This document shows, piece after piece, positions 46,382 to 53,779 of a DNA stretch of 64,000 nucleotides. Below the pieces are notes generated by a model, which worked only from the letters and a program-made list of their open reading frames with translations, did not search any database and was not told the origin of the DNA. How positions within the stretch are numbered: position 1 is the stretch's first letter; every line of letters starts with the position of its first letter. Position numbers and translations under genes: made by a program. Source of the stretch: Sphingomonas brevis (GTDB lineage Bacteria; Pseudomonadota; Alphaproteobacteria; Sphingomonadales; Sphingomonadaceae); assembly GCF_023516505.1 (NCBI RefSeq), contig NZ_JAMGBB010000001.1, forward strand, positions 558,001-622,000. The letters run 5' to 3'.

Positions 46382-47491
46382 ATGAGCGGGGCGCTCGCCA
46401 CTTCCCGGGCCAGCGATCGGGCTGGGGCCGGCCGGCAACTGCGCCGGCCGATCCGGGTGATGATCGTCGACGATTCGATGGTCGCCCGCGCGGTGCTCAG
46501 CCGGATGATCGACGCCGACGGCAATTTCGAAATCGCGGCGATTGCCGGCACTGGCGAGGACGCCGTTGAAGCGCTCGGCCAGGTAATGGTCGATACCATC
46601 CTGCTCGACCTGGAAATGCCTGGTGCTGGCGGGCTGAAGTCGATTCCGCATATCCTTGAGGCGGCCAAGGGCGCCAAGGTGCTGATCGTCTCGTCCCTTG
46701 CCGAGGAAGGCGCCGAGGAAACGGTCGCGGCCCTGGCGCTGGGTGCCGCCGACACGCTGCCAAAGCCTGGCACCGGCCGGTTCAATGGGCGCTTCTCGGA
46801 AGTACTGCTCGGGAAGCTTCGAGAGCTTGGCTATGCCGACCGCAGTTCGATCCCGGCGAGGCCGGTTACCATCCCGCATCGGCCAATGCCGGTTCAAAGC
46901 GATACGCCGCTTCGATTGCTGGCGATCGGAGCGTCGACCGGCGGCATTCATGCGCTTGCTACCTTTTTCGATGCGCTGCCCAAGCGGATCGGTGTGCCGA
47001 TCCTGGTAACCCAACATTTGCCGCCGGCTTTCATGACCGTGTTCGCCCGCCAATTGTCGGCCGTGGCCGGGCGGGAAGCGGTGGTCGCCGAAGACGGAAC
47101 GAAGCTGCTTCCCGACCGGATCGTGGTTGCGCCAGGCGAAGCTCATTTGCTGGTGGACGAAGTCAACGGTCGGTTGGTCGCGCGACTGCTCAAGACCAAG
47201 GTCGCCAGCGGCTGCTTGCCGTCGGTCGACCCGATGCTGGCCTCGGCCGGCGCGATCCTCGGTCCGGCCGCCCTCGGCGTCGTGCTTACCGGAATGGGCC
47301 GTGATGGGGCTGAGGGTGCCAGGCGGCTGGTCGAAGCCGGCGGTGCCGTCATGGCGCAGGATGAAGCCAGCTCGGCAATCTGGGGTATGCCGCGCGCCGT
47401 TGCCGAGGCCGGCCTGGCCTGTGCCGTGCTTCCGCCCGAAAAGCTGGCGCGGCGAGTTGGCGTGCGGAGCGAGGAGGCCTCGTGCAAGTAA
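46382..47491 (+). CDS. cheB: Chemotaxis protein-glutamate methylesterase CheB
   Basis: This 369-residue protein has an N-terminal receiver (MIVDDSMVARAVLSRMI; Asp in TILLDLEMP) and a C-terminal methylesterase with the Ser in IGASTGG near residue 181, His in VTQHLPPAFM and Asp in TGMGRDGAEGA. It removes methyl groups from receptor glutamates during adaptation. An extra 20-odd residues precede the receiver. Its end overlaps the cheR GTG start by 10 nt. Confidence 0.94.
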   Translation: MSGALATSRASDRAGAGRQLRRPIRVMIVDDSMVARAVLSRMIDADGNFEIAAIAGTGEDAVEALGQVMVDTILLDLEMPGAGGLKSIPHILEAAKGAKVLIVSSLAEEGAEETVAALALGAADTLPKPGTGRFNGRFSEVLLGKLRELGYADRSSIPARPVTIPHRPMPVQSDTPLRLLAIGASTGGIHALATFFDALPKRIGVPILVTQHLPPAFMTVFARQLSAVAGREAVVAEDGTKLLPDRIVVAPGEAHLLVDEVNGRLVARLLKTKVASGCLPSVDPMLASAGAILGPAALGVVLTGMGRDGAEGARRLVEAGGAVMAQDEASSAIWGMPRAVAEAGLACAVLPPEKLARRVGVRSEEASCK

Positions 47492-48330
47492 GCGATAGTT
47501 CGAGCCGAATCCTCGCCGGCCTGCTCGAGGCCCGTACCGGACAGCAATTGACGATGAGCCGCCGCTGGCGGATCGAAACAGCGCTTGCCGCGCTGCTTCG
47601 CGAACGCGGCATTCCGACGCTGGACGAGCTGATCACGATCCTGGTGATGGGCCGGGAACCAAGCCTGGCCACTCAGGTCGTCGAAGCGCTGCTCAACAAC
47701 GAAACCTACTTCTTCCGCGATCGCTCTCCGTTCGATCTGCTGACCAAGTCTACGCTGCCCAAGCTGGCCCAGCGCCGCCAACAGACCAAGCGGCTGTCGA
47801 TCTGGTCGGCCGGCTGTTCGACAGGGCAGGAAGCATATTCGCTGGCGATGCTGTTTGCGGAAGATCCGGTGAAATGGGCTGGCTGGACGATCGACATCCT
47901 CGGCAGCGACGTCAGCGAATGCGTCGTCCGCCGTGCCCGCGAAGGGACCTACAGCCAGTTCGAGGTGCAGCGAGGCCTTGGCATTACCCAGATGATCCGC
48001 TGGTTCGAGGAAACCGGCAATGGCTGGCGCGCGGTCGAGCCGCTACGCCGGATGGTTCGCTTCCAGGTGCATAATTTGCTCGAACCGCCACCGCATCCCG
48101 GCAAGTTCGACATCGTCCTGTGCCGCAACGTCCTGCTCTACCTGAACGGCGACCGCCGGGCCCAGGTGTTCGACCGCATCGCCGATGCGATCGCGCCCGA
48201 CGGCTCCCTGATGCTCGGCGCCGGGGAGACGGTCATCGGGCAGACCAGGCGCTTCTGGGCCGACCCGGATTCGCGCGGGCTCTATCGTATGGTCGACCAG
48301 GAGGAACCGCGGGGAATTGCGGTTGCCTGA
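47482..48330 (+). CDS. cheR: Chemotaxis protein methyltransferase CheR
   Basis: This 282-residue protein has an N-terminal all-helical CheR domain (NNETYFFRDRSPFDLL, near residue 73-88). A SAM-binding Rossmann core follows with SIWSAGCSTGQEAYSLAML and FDIVLCRNVLLYL. It methylates receptor glutamates. The GTG start lies inside the cheB end. It is the last gene of the che operon; a hairpin repeat (48391-48433) follows. Confidence 0.94.
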   Translation: MQVSDSSSRILAGLLEARTGQQLTMSRRWRIETALAALLRERGIPTLDELITILVMGREPSLATQVVEALLNNETYFFRDRSPFDLLTKSTLPKLAQRRQQTKRLSIWSAGCSTGQEAYSLAMLFAEDPVKWAGWTIDILGSDVSECVVRRAREGTYSQFEVQRGLGITQMIRWFEETGNGWRAVEPLRRMVRFQVHNLLEPPPHPGKFDIVLCRNVLLYLNGDRRAQVFDRIADAIAPDGSLMLGAGETVIGQTRRFWADPDSRGLYRMVDQEEPRGIAVA

Positions 48331-48390
48331 TCGCCTCGACCGGGCCGAAGTCGGTCGATCGAGGCGTGAATCAGTCAACAATTTAATCGA

Positions 48391-48433
48391 GACCTTGATT
48401 CACGTTTCAGCCGTAGCTGAAACGATCAAGGTC
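48391..48433. repeat. TCA-bulge hairpin repeat, copy 3 (single hairpin)
   Basis: GACCTTGATTCACGTTTCAG pairs with CTGAAACGATCAAGGTC around CCGTAG. The left arm has an extra TCA relative to the right. Further TGAATC sequence lies just upstream. It lies between cheR and the amidase gene. Confidence 0.8.
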
Positions 48434-48460
48434 TAGGGGCTTGACCCCGCACCCAATCCC

Positions 48461-49156
48461 ATGTGCCATGCGGCAATGGACGTGACGCGCCGCCCTTCGC
48501 CCAACTTCGATGAGCGCGGACTGCCGGTTTCGATGATTGTCCTTCATTACACCGGCATGCCCGACGCCGAAGGGGCATTGAACCGCCTGACCTCACCGGA
48601 TGCGCGGGTATCCGCCCACTATCTGGTCAGCGAGGAAGGCGAGGTGTTCCAGCTGGTCGATGAGGAAAAGCGCGCCTGGCACGCCGGCAAAAGCTATTGG
48701 CGCGGGATTACCGACGTCAACAGCGCGAGCGTCGGGATCGAGATCGTCAATCCCGGCCATGAATTTGGTTACCGCCCGTTTCCCGACGAGCAGATCGCAT
48801 CGGTCATCCCGCTGGTGGCGGATATCAAGGAACGGCACGGTATCGGCCGCGGCAATGTTGTCGGCCACAGCGATATCGCGCCTGCCCGGAAGGAAGACCC
48901 CGGAGAGCTGTTCCCCTGGGCAGCGCTGGCCAAGCGCCGGCTGGCGTTGCCCAGCCCGACACGCGACCTGATGGACCCGTACTGGACCGATGCCGGCTTC
49001 CTGCTGGCGCTGGAGCGGTTCGGCTATGACGTGACCGATACGCAAAAGGCGGTGATCGCCTTTCAGCGGCGCTTCCGGCCCGATCTCATCGACGGGATCG
49101 TCGACGGCGAATGCCGCGCCAAGTTGCTCGCACTCTTGCTGCCTCGGCCGCAATAG
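48461..49156 (+). CDS. N-acetylmuramoyl-L-alanine amidase (AmpD type)
   Basis: This 231-residue protein has an amidase_2 domain: MIVLHYTG with the first zinc His near residue 28, then SAHYLVSEEGEVFQLVDEEKRAWHAG (second His), and VGHSDIAPARKEDPG (third His). The C-terminal 70 residues look like a peptidoglycan-binding domain (TDTQKAVIAFQRRFRPD). It cleaves the amide between muramic acid and the stem peptide. The lack of a signal peptide suggests a cytoplasmic recycling enzyme. The last codons are repeated at 50434-50508, before rnpB. Confidence 0.92.
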   Translation: MCHAAMDVTRRPSPNFDERGLPVSMIVLHYTGMPDAEGALNRLTSPDARVSAHYLVSEEGEVFQLVDEEKRAWHAGKSYWRGITDVNSASVGIEIVNPGHEFGYRPFPDEQIASVIPLVADIKERHGIGRGNVVGHSDIAPARKEDPGELFPWAALAKRRLALPSPTRDLMDPYWTDAGFLLALERFGYDVTDTQKAVIAFQRRFRPDLIDGIVDGECRAKLLALLLPRPQ

Positions 49157-49185
49157 GCTTGTTTCGCGTAATCCAGGGAGTGGGC
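49081..49185 (+). repeat. Direct repeat, left copy (amidase 3' end plus following bases)
   Basis: This segment covers the last 22-25 codons of the amidase gene and 29 nt beyond its stop. It is similar along its whole length to 50434-50537, which runs into the start of rnpB. The copies share blocks such as GGATCGTCGACGG, AAGTTGCTCGC, CTCTTGCTGCC and CGGCCGCAATAG. Confidence 0.8.
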
Positions 49186-49209
49186 ACCAACCGGGGGGAG
49201 ACAGGGGCG

Positions 49210-50421
49210 ATGCTGCGCGGACTGATCGGAATAACCGCGACCTTGCTGGCTATGGCCGCCGCACCGGCGCAAACTGCCCGCAATTCCGGCCATTATCTAT
49301 TCGTATGGACGGGGGATCAGGCCAAGCAAGCAAATGACTTCCTGATCGTTATCGACGCGGACCCGGTGTCGCCGACCTATGGCAAATTGCTCACCGGCCT
49401 TGCCACCGATCAGAAGAGCGTGCGCATCCACCACACCGAATATGAAATGCCCGCAAGCGGCATGCTGTTTGCCAATGACCATGGTGCGAACCGCACGTTC
49501 ATCTTCGACCTCCGCAAACCGCTGGAGCCCAGGATCGCGGCGTCGTTCGAAAATATGGACAGGTTCAGCATGCCGCACAGCTTCCTGCGACTGCCCAATG
49601 GCCACGTGCTGGCGTCCTTCCAGTTCGCCGCTCACGGCGACCATATGACGATGAGCGGCAAGACCGGCGGGCTGGTCGAGATTGACGATAGCGGCAAGGT
49701 GGTGCGGTCGGTCAGCAATGCCGACCCAGCCCTCGCGGACGAAGGCCTGCTACCCTATAGCCTGGCCGTCCTGCCGAAGATCGACCGGGTGATCGTTACA
49801 AACTCGCCAATGGGCGATGATTATCTGTTGAGCAGCAACAGCTACCAGCTGTTCCGTCTGTCGGACCTCAAGTTGCTAGGCACTTACCGGCTCGACCCCG
49901 GCCCAACGCTCAATGGCCATATCGCGCCCGAAGAGGCCCGGATCGGCCCGGACGGCGCGGCCTACGTCCAGACGCTGTCTTGCGGCATCCAGCGCGTGAC
50001 CGGCATGGACGGGCCGTCGCCGTCGGCCAGGATGGTCCACAAATTCCCCGGCGACTTCTGCGGCGTGCCGACCATTGTTGGCCATTACCTGGTGCAGAGC
50101 GTGCCGAGTATCCACGGTTACATCGTGCTCGACATTTCCGATGGTGCAAAAGCGCGCGAGGTGTCCCGGTTGGTGATCAACGACAAATATGATCCGCACT
50201 GGACCGGGTGGGACGCAAAAGCGAAGCGGCTGGTTGTAACGTCAGGCAAATCCGGCGACCGGATGTACCTGCTGAAGCTCGACGGGACGACGGGCGCGCT
50301 GACAATCGACGAAACGTTCCGCGATATCGATGGCCAGGTGGGTTTCAGCTTCGCGAAGCGAACCTGGCCGACGGGCTGGACCGGGGAAGGGAGCCCTCAC
50401 GGCGCCGTCTTTTCGCGCTGA
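49210..50421 (+). CDS. Secreted beta-propeller protein, selenium-binding-protein-like
   Basis: This protein of about 403 residues starts with a signal peptide (GITATLLAMAAAPAQ). Blade-like repeats follow with HYLFVWTGD, PTYGKLLTGL, HHTEYEMPASGMLFANDHG, TFIFDLRKPL and PHSFLRLPNGHVLASFQ. The pattern resembles selenium-binding protein 56/methanethiol-oxidase-like and YncE-type propellers; the characteristic CSS/C-rich metal motifs of SBP56 are not obvious, so function is uncertain. ATG 49210 has a GGGGGAG-type signal. It is flanked by two similar segments of about 105 bp. Confidence 0.75.
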   Translation: MLRGLIGITATLLAMAAAPAQTARNSGHYLFVWTGDQAKQANDFLIVIDADPVSPTYGKLLTGLATDQKSVRIHHTEYEMPASGMLFANDHGANRTFIFDLRKPLEPRIAASFENMDRFSMPHSFLRLPNGHVLASFQFAAHGDHMTMSGKTGGLVEIDDSGKVVRSVSNADPALADEGLLPYSLAVLPKIDRVIVTNSPMGDDYLLSSNSYQLFRLSDLKLLGTYRLDPGPTLNGHIAPEEARIGPDGAAYVQTLSCGIQRVTGMDGPSPSARMVHKFPGDFCGVPTIVGHYLVQSVPSIHGYIVLDISDGAKAREVSRLVINDKYDPHWTGWDAKAKRLVVTSGKSGDRMYLLKLDGTTGALTIDETFRDIDGQVGFSFAKRTWPTGWTGEGSPHGAVFSR

Positions 50422-50433
50422 TCGATCTGATTG

Positions 50434-50537
50434 CGACCTGTTGGACAGGATCGTCGACGGGGCATGCCGCCAAGTTGCTCGCGCTCTTGCTGCCACGGCC
50501 GCAATAGCCCATATCGCGCGCCGCCAGGGGATCGGGC
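50434..50537 (+). repeat. Direct repeat, right copy (remnant of amidase 3' end running into rnpB)
   Basis: This repeats the 3' end of the amidase gene with a 2-nt deletion that shifts the frame, ending in the CGGCCGCAATAG block and continuing into the first bases of rnpB (CCAGGGG...GGGC). It is therefore a pseudogene-like fragment. See the copy at 49081-49185. Confidence 0.8.
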
Positions 50538-50902
50538 GGCCGCGGCCCCGCACTTGATGCGGGGGCGAGGAAAGTCCGGGCTCCACGGAATAACGGTGCC
50601 GGGTAACGCCCGGCGGTTCCGGCTTCGGTCGGGATCAGGGAAAGTGCCACAGAAAGCATACCGCCTGCCTTCGGGCGGGTAAGGGCGAAAGGGTGCGGCA
50701 AGAGCGCACCGCGTCACTGGCAACAGTGGCGGCACGGTAAACCCCACCGGGTGCAAGACCGAATAGGGGCGGCACATGGGCCTGTTCCGGCTCGTCGCCC
50801 GGGTTGGTCGCTGGAGGCGAAGGGTAACCTTCGTCCTAGAGGAATGGTCGCCATCTCCGCGCAAGCGGAGATACAGAACCCGGCTTACAGGTCCCCTGGC
50901 AA
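50523..50902 (+). ncRNA. rnpB: RNase P RNA (bacterial type A)
   Basis: The conserved sequences are in order: GAGGAAAGTCCGGGCTCC near 50567, ACAGAAAGCATACCGCC near 50650, AGAGGAATGGTCGCC near 50840 and ACAGAACCCGGCTTACA near 50874. Helix P1 is formed by GCCAGGGGATC at the 5' end and GGTCCCCTGGC at the 3' end (50890-50900), which sets the boundaries. It is the ribozyme that matures tRNA 5' ends. The P1 end is followed by AAATTGCTTTTT, a possible terminator tract. Confidence 0.95.
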
Positions 50903-50913
50903 ATTGCTTTTTC

Positions 50914-50985
50914 GTCATTGCGAGGAGCCGAAGGCGACGTGGCAATCCACGTTTCCCTGGATTGCCTCGCTCCGCTCGCAATGAC
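50914..50985. repeat. GTCATTGCGAG/CTCGCAATGAC palindromic repeat, copy 3
   Basis: GTCATTGCGAGGAG at the left and CGCTCGCAATGAC at the right enclose GGCAATCCACG and CTGGATTGCC. It starts 14 nt after helix P1 of rnpB and lies before the DnaJ-domain gene. Confidence 0.85.
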
Positions 50986-51012
50986 GGCAGACTGTGTCTA
51001 GTGAAGGAAGTG

Positions 51013-51552
51013 ATGGCCAAGCCGACCCGATCCGACGACTGGGGATTTCCCCGCTGGCGCCCCTATGGCGCCAAAAGTCGTGCCGCGACCCGGGTGCGCC
51101 TGTGCGATCGCGAGGGCTGCAACGAGCCGGGCGACCGGCCCGCGCCCAAGGCGCCTAACAGCCCAGAGCGCTGGATGTTCTGCGAGGCGCATGCGGCCGA
51201 ATACAACAAGAATTGGAATTACTTCGCCGGCCTTTCCGCCGAGGAAGCCGCCAAGCGTGCGGCCGAGGAAGAAAGCGGCGCCAACGCCTATCGCAAGAGC
51301 GCCCACTATCAATGGGCCGGTCCCGGCGATGGCACCCGCACCCGCGATGAAATGCGCGCGCTGGATATGCTCGAACTGGAGGCCGACGCCGACTTCAAAG
51401 CGGTCAAGGCCAGCTATCGCCGGCTCGCCAAGGAACATCATCCCGATCGGCACAAGGGCGACAAGGAAGCGGCCAAGCGGTTCCATGCGGTTCAGGCGGC
51501 CTATGAAGTCCTTCGCAAAGCTGAAGAGCGGCGCACAGGCCGTCCGGCTTGA
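51013..51552 (+). CDS. DnaJ-domain protein
   Basis: This protein of about 179 residues carries a C-terminal J domain (ALDMLELEADADFKAVKASYRRLAKEHHPDRHKGD, HPD near residue 144), followed by a short AERR tail. The N-terminal half has CDREGCNEPGDRPAPKAP and MFCEAHAAEYNKNWNYF, possibly a small metal-binding module with two Cys pairs. It would stimulate an Hsp70 partner. ATG 51013 has GAAGGAAG upstream; the frame is open back into rnpB, which I do not treat as coding. Confidence 0.88.
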   Translation: MAKPTRSDDWGFPRWRPYGAKSRAATRVRLCDREGCNEPGDRPAPKAPNSPERWMFCEAHAAEYNKNWNYFAGLSAEEAAKRAAEEESGANAYRKSAHYQWAGPGDGTRTRDEMRALDMLELEADADFKAVKASYRRLAKEHHPDRHKGDKEAAKRFHAVQAAYEVLRKAEERRTGRPA

Positions 51553-51589
51553 CGGCCGAGCACCGCTCTCGGAAGTCCGGGACCAAGCT

Positions 51590-52042
51590 TTAAGGGTTCA
51601 GCATGAAGGTTCCGGTGGCCTGGGCGATCGGCCGGCCCGGATCGCCGCCATGGGCAGTGCCGCGGATGAAGGCGACCTGCCGGGTCAGCTTGTAGCATTC
51701 GCAGCGCGCGATCACCGTTTCTCCCTTCAGGGAGGGGCGGAGGTAATCGAGGCGCAGGTCGATCGTGACGAGCGGCTGGAAATGGCCGAGCGCCATCCAC
51801 ACCGACGCGCCGCCGCACGTGTCGAGAAGGCTGACGATTGCACCCGACGCCAATATGCCCTGGTCCGGAATCCCCACCAGCTCCTCGCGCCACGGCAAGG
51901 CGAGCTCGATCCAGTTGTCCGCGGAATTGCGATACTCGAGCGCAAGTGCCCGGCCATGGCCCAGGGTGCGGACAATCTCGAAAAAGCGTTTGGGGTCGAA
52001 CGCTTCGCGCTTGGCAGCGTCGCTTTCCGGCGTCTCGCTCAT
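51590..52042 (-). CDS. PaaI-type hotdog thioesterase
   Basis: This 150-residue hotdog-fold protein has GAIVSLLDTCGGASVWMAL near residue 67-85 (the active-site Asp on the long helix) and TIDLRLDYLRPSLKGETVIA. It hydrolyses acyl-CoA thioesters; the substrate is not identifiable. Its start overlaps the sufE stop by 4 nt, so the two are coupled. It lies downstream of the psp operon on the same strand. Confidence 0.88.
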   Translation of the reverse strand: MSETPESDAAKREAFDPKRFFEIVRTLGHGRALALEYRNSADNWIELALPWREELVGIPDQGILASGAIVSLLDTCGGASVWMALGHFQPLVTIDLRLDYLRPSLKGETVIARCECYKLTRQVAFIRGTAHGGDPGRPIAQATGTFMLNP

Positions 52043-52458
52043 GCCGCAGCCAGCCGGGCGGCGGTCTCGCGCACCAGTGCGATCATATTGGGAACGCCCT
52101 GCGTGCGATTGGACGACAATTCGCGGGTGAGGTTGAACGGCTCCAGCAGCGCCCTGACGTCCATTGCGGCGACTTCGTCGGGCTGCCTGTCCTGTACAGC
52201 CGAGAGGATCAGCGCCACGACGCCCTTGGTAATGGCGGCATTGCTGTCTGCAAGGAAGTGAAGCCGGCCGTCGGGCAGGCGGGTTGGATAAACCCAGGTG
52301 GACGAGGAACAGCCGCGCACCTTGGTTGCATCGGTCTTGAGCGCGTCGGGCATCGGCTCCAGCTTGCGGCCTAGCTCGATCAGCAGCCGGTAGCGGTCCT
52401 CACTGTCGAGAAACTCATATTCGCCGGCAAGATCGGACAGGGCAGGGAGGGCGGTCAT
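52039..52458 (-). CDS. sufE: SufE-family cysteine desulfurase partner
   Basis: This 139-residue protein has the SufE pattern: DRYRLLIELGRKL, KVRGCSSSTWVYP with the sulfur-accepting Cys near residue 50, and SNAAITKGVVALILSAV. SufE takes persulfide sulfur from SufS for iron-sulfur cluster assembly. It is 39 nt from the end of the PspB-like chain, on the same strand; the suf operon proper is not in the window. Confidence 0.92.
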   Translation of the reverse strand: MTALPALSDLAGEYEFLDSEDRYRLLIELGRKLEPMPDALKTDATKVRGCSSSTWVYPTRLPDGRLHFLADSNAAITKGVVALILSAVQDRQPDEVAAMDVRALLEPFNLTRELSSNRTQGVPNMIALVRETAARLAAA

Positions 52459-52497
52459 TGTTGGCCACTTAGGCGGTGGTACCCGCCTTCGCTAGCC

Positions 52498-52743
52498 TCA
52501 GCGGTCGCGCAACTCGTCAATCTGGCGAGTCAGCGTGTCTTCCTTCTCGACCGCGATCCGCTCAAGCACGTTAATTCGTTCCTTGAGCTGCTTGACCTCG
52601 TCTCGAAGCCGGAGGGTTTCCGCCTTGTCTTCCGCCGAGATCGCCGAGCCGTCGCCCCGATGGCGATGGCCATATTTGGCGCGCAGTACCGAAGCGATCA
52701 TCACCGCGACCACGATGACCGCGACCATTTCAAAAGGATTCAC
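52498..52743 (-). CDS. PspB-like small membrane protein (fourth of the set)
   Basis: This 81-residue protein has one N-terminal transmembrane helix (MVAVIVVAVMIASVL, about residues 6-20) and a C-terminal coiled coil (LRDEVKQLKERINVLERIAV, then RQIDELRDR). The shared coiled-coil pattern (L..RI..LERI) matches the end of PspB. Function in envelope stress is inferred from similarity and position. Its ATG overlaps the preceding cistron's stop by 4 nt. The membrane topology would place the coiled coil in the cytoplasm or periplasm as in PspB; this is not settled. Confidence 0.75.
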   Translation of the reverse strand: MNPFEMVAVIVVAVMIASVLRAKYGHRHRGDGSAISAEDKAETLRLRDEVKQLKERINVLERIAVEKEDTLTRQIDELRDR

Positions 52744-53024
52744 TGGACCTTGTCTCCATTGCCGAGGCGCGGCGTGCGCAGCGCCTCGATTTGCGCGGCG
52801 GTTTCGATTCCGCCGTCCGTGACGATCTTTTCAAGCACTCTGACCCGCGCTTCAAGCTCCGCGTTCGATGCCGCATATTGCGCGGCCTTTTCGGCGGTCA
52901 GCATGGCATCGACTTCAAGCTGCTTTTCACGAAACCGGAAGAACCGGTGAAATCCGTAGAACAGCATGATCGTCGGCAAGCCGATGACGATCAGGGCAAT
53001 CATCACTTCGCCGGGACCCATCAT
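52740..53024 (-). CDS. PspB-like small membrane protein (third of the set)
   Basis: This 94-residue protein has a transmembrane helix (MIALIVIGLPTIMLFYGF, about residues 8-25), a basic segment and a coiled coil with NAELEARVRVLEKIVTDGG then AAQIEALR near the end. The VLEKIVTD signature repeats that of its neighbours. It overlaps both adjacent cistrons by 4 nt. The longer C-terminal tail (RTPRLGNGDKVQ) is polar. Confidence 0.75.
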   Translation of the reverse strand: MMGPGEVMIALIVIGLPTIMLFYGFHRFFRFREKQLEVDAMLTAEKAAQYAASNAELEARVRVLEKIVTDGGIETAAQIEALRTPRLGNGDKVQ

Positions 53025-53365
53025 GCGTGACCTCCCTTGTCGATTGCCAGCTGGTCGATTTCCTTGGCGAGCCGAAGCGGCTGGTCGGTAACGATCCGCT
53101 CGATCGTCTCAAGCCGATCCTTGACCGATCCAAGCTCGGCCCGCAGCTGAGCGTTCTCGGAGGTGAGCAGCTTGATCCGTTCCCGCGATTCCTTGTCGGT
53201 ATGCGGATGGATCGCCTGGCCCCAGGCTCCGTCTAGCGGATAGCCATGTTTGATGCGCAGCCAGGTGTTCATGACCCACCCGCCGATACTGATCCCCAGA
53301 ATTGCAATCAGATAGGGCAACAGCTCGGTGGCCCGGTCGAACCAAAGCACAGTCTCAGGATCCAT
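53021..53365 (-). CDS. PspB-like small membrane protein (second of the set)
   Basis: This 114-residue protein has a transmembrane segment (about residues 13-34, ELLPYLIAILGISIGGWV), a linker of about 40 residues with IHPHTDKESRERIKLLTSEN, then a coiled coil (AELGSVKDRLETIERIVTD) and AKEIDQLAIDKGG. The ETIERIVTD ending is nearly that of PspB (NTIERIMTA). It is 24 nt after the PspC-type gene. It could be the fourth or a specialised Psp membrane partner. Confidence 0.75.
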   Translation of the reverse strand: MDPETVLWFDRATELLPYLIAILGISIGGWVMNTWLRIKHGYPLDGAWGQAIHPHTDKESRERIKLLTSENAQLRAELGSVKDRLETIERIVTDQPLRLAKEIDQLAIDKGGHA

Positions 53366-53389
53366 GATGTTCCCCAGTAGAGTAATTGA

Positions 53390-53779
53390 TCAGCGCAGCT
53401 GTTCGATTTCGTGGGCAAGGCTGCGGTTTTCGGTCGTTACATAGCTTTCAATGTCGGCCAGGCGGCGGTCGATGTCGCGCATCCGGCTGCGGATGTCGCG
53501 GGCACTGCGCCGCGGGGACTGCCTGACGCCCTGCCAGAATTGCTGATGCTCGTTATCCTCAAGCACCAGCTCGCTCGGCTTGTCGTCCGCGATGAAGCCG
53601 GCGATGAAGTAGAGTGGCAGGACGCTTCCGCCACTCATGAACACCGCGCTGACGAACATAATCCGGACGAGGGTGATATCGAGCCCGGTATAGTCGGCAA
53701 TTCCCGAACAGACGCCCATGAACTTGCCACCGCGCTTGTCGAGATAGAATTTGGTGCGGCTCGGAGGCTGCGTGCTCAT
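53390..53779 (-). CDS. pspC: Phage-shock protein C (PspC domain)
   Basis: This 129-residue protein has the PspC domain: KFYLDKRGGKFMGVCSGIADYTGLD at the N-terminus and a transmembrane segment near residues 38-60 (IMFVSAVFMSGGSVLPLYFIAG). The C-terminal region, RRSARDIRSRMRDIDRRLADIESYVTTEN and SLAHEIEQLR, ends in the same coiled-coil signature as the neighbouring PspB-like proteins. PspC with PspB senses membrane stress and recruits PspA. It overlaps the pspB stop by 4 nt. Confidence 0.9.
   Translation of the reverse strand: MSTQPPSRTKFYLDKRGGKFMGVCSGIADYTGLDITLVRIMFVSAVFMSGGSVLPLYFIAGFIADDKPSELVLEDNEHQQFWQGVRQSPRRSARDIRSRMRDIDRRLADIESYVTTENRSLAHEIEQLR

Noticed and set aside
48391-48433. CRISPR array or tRNA in the hairpin-rich intergenic regions
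   Set aside because: Repeats are palindromic singles or pairs without regular spacers, and no cloverleaf can be drawn.
50776-51012. N-terminal extension of the DnaJ-domain ORF upstream of 51013
   Set aside because: It lies inside rnpB and the following palindromic repeat; the ATG at 51013 has a good ribosome-binding site.
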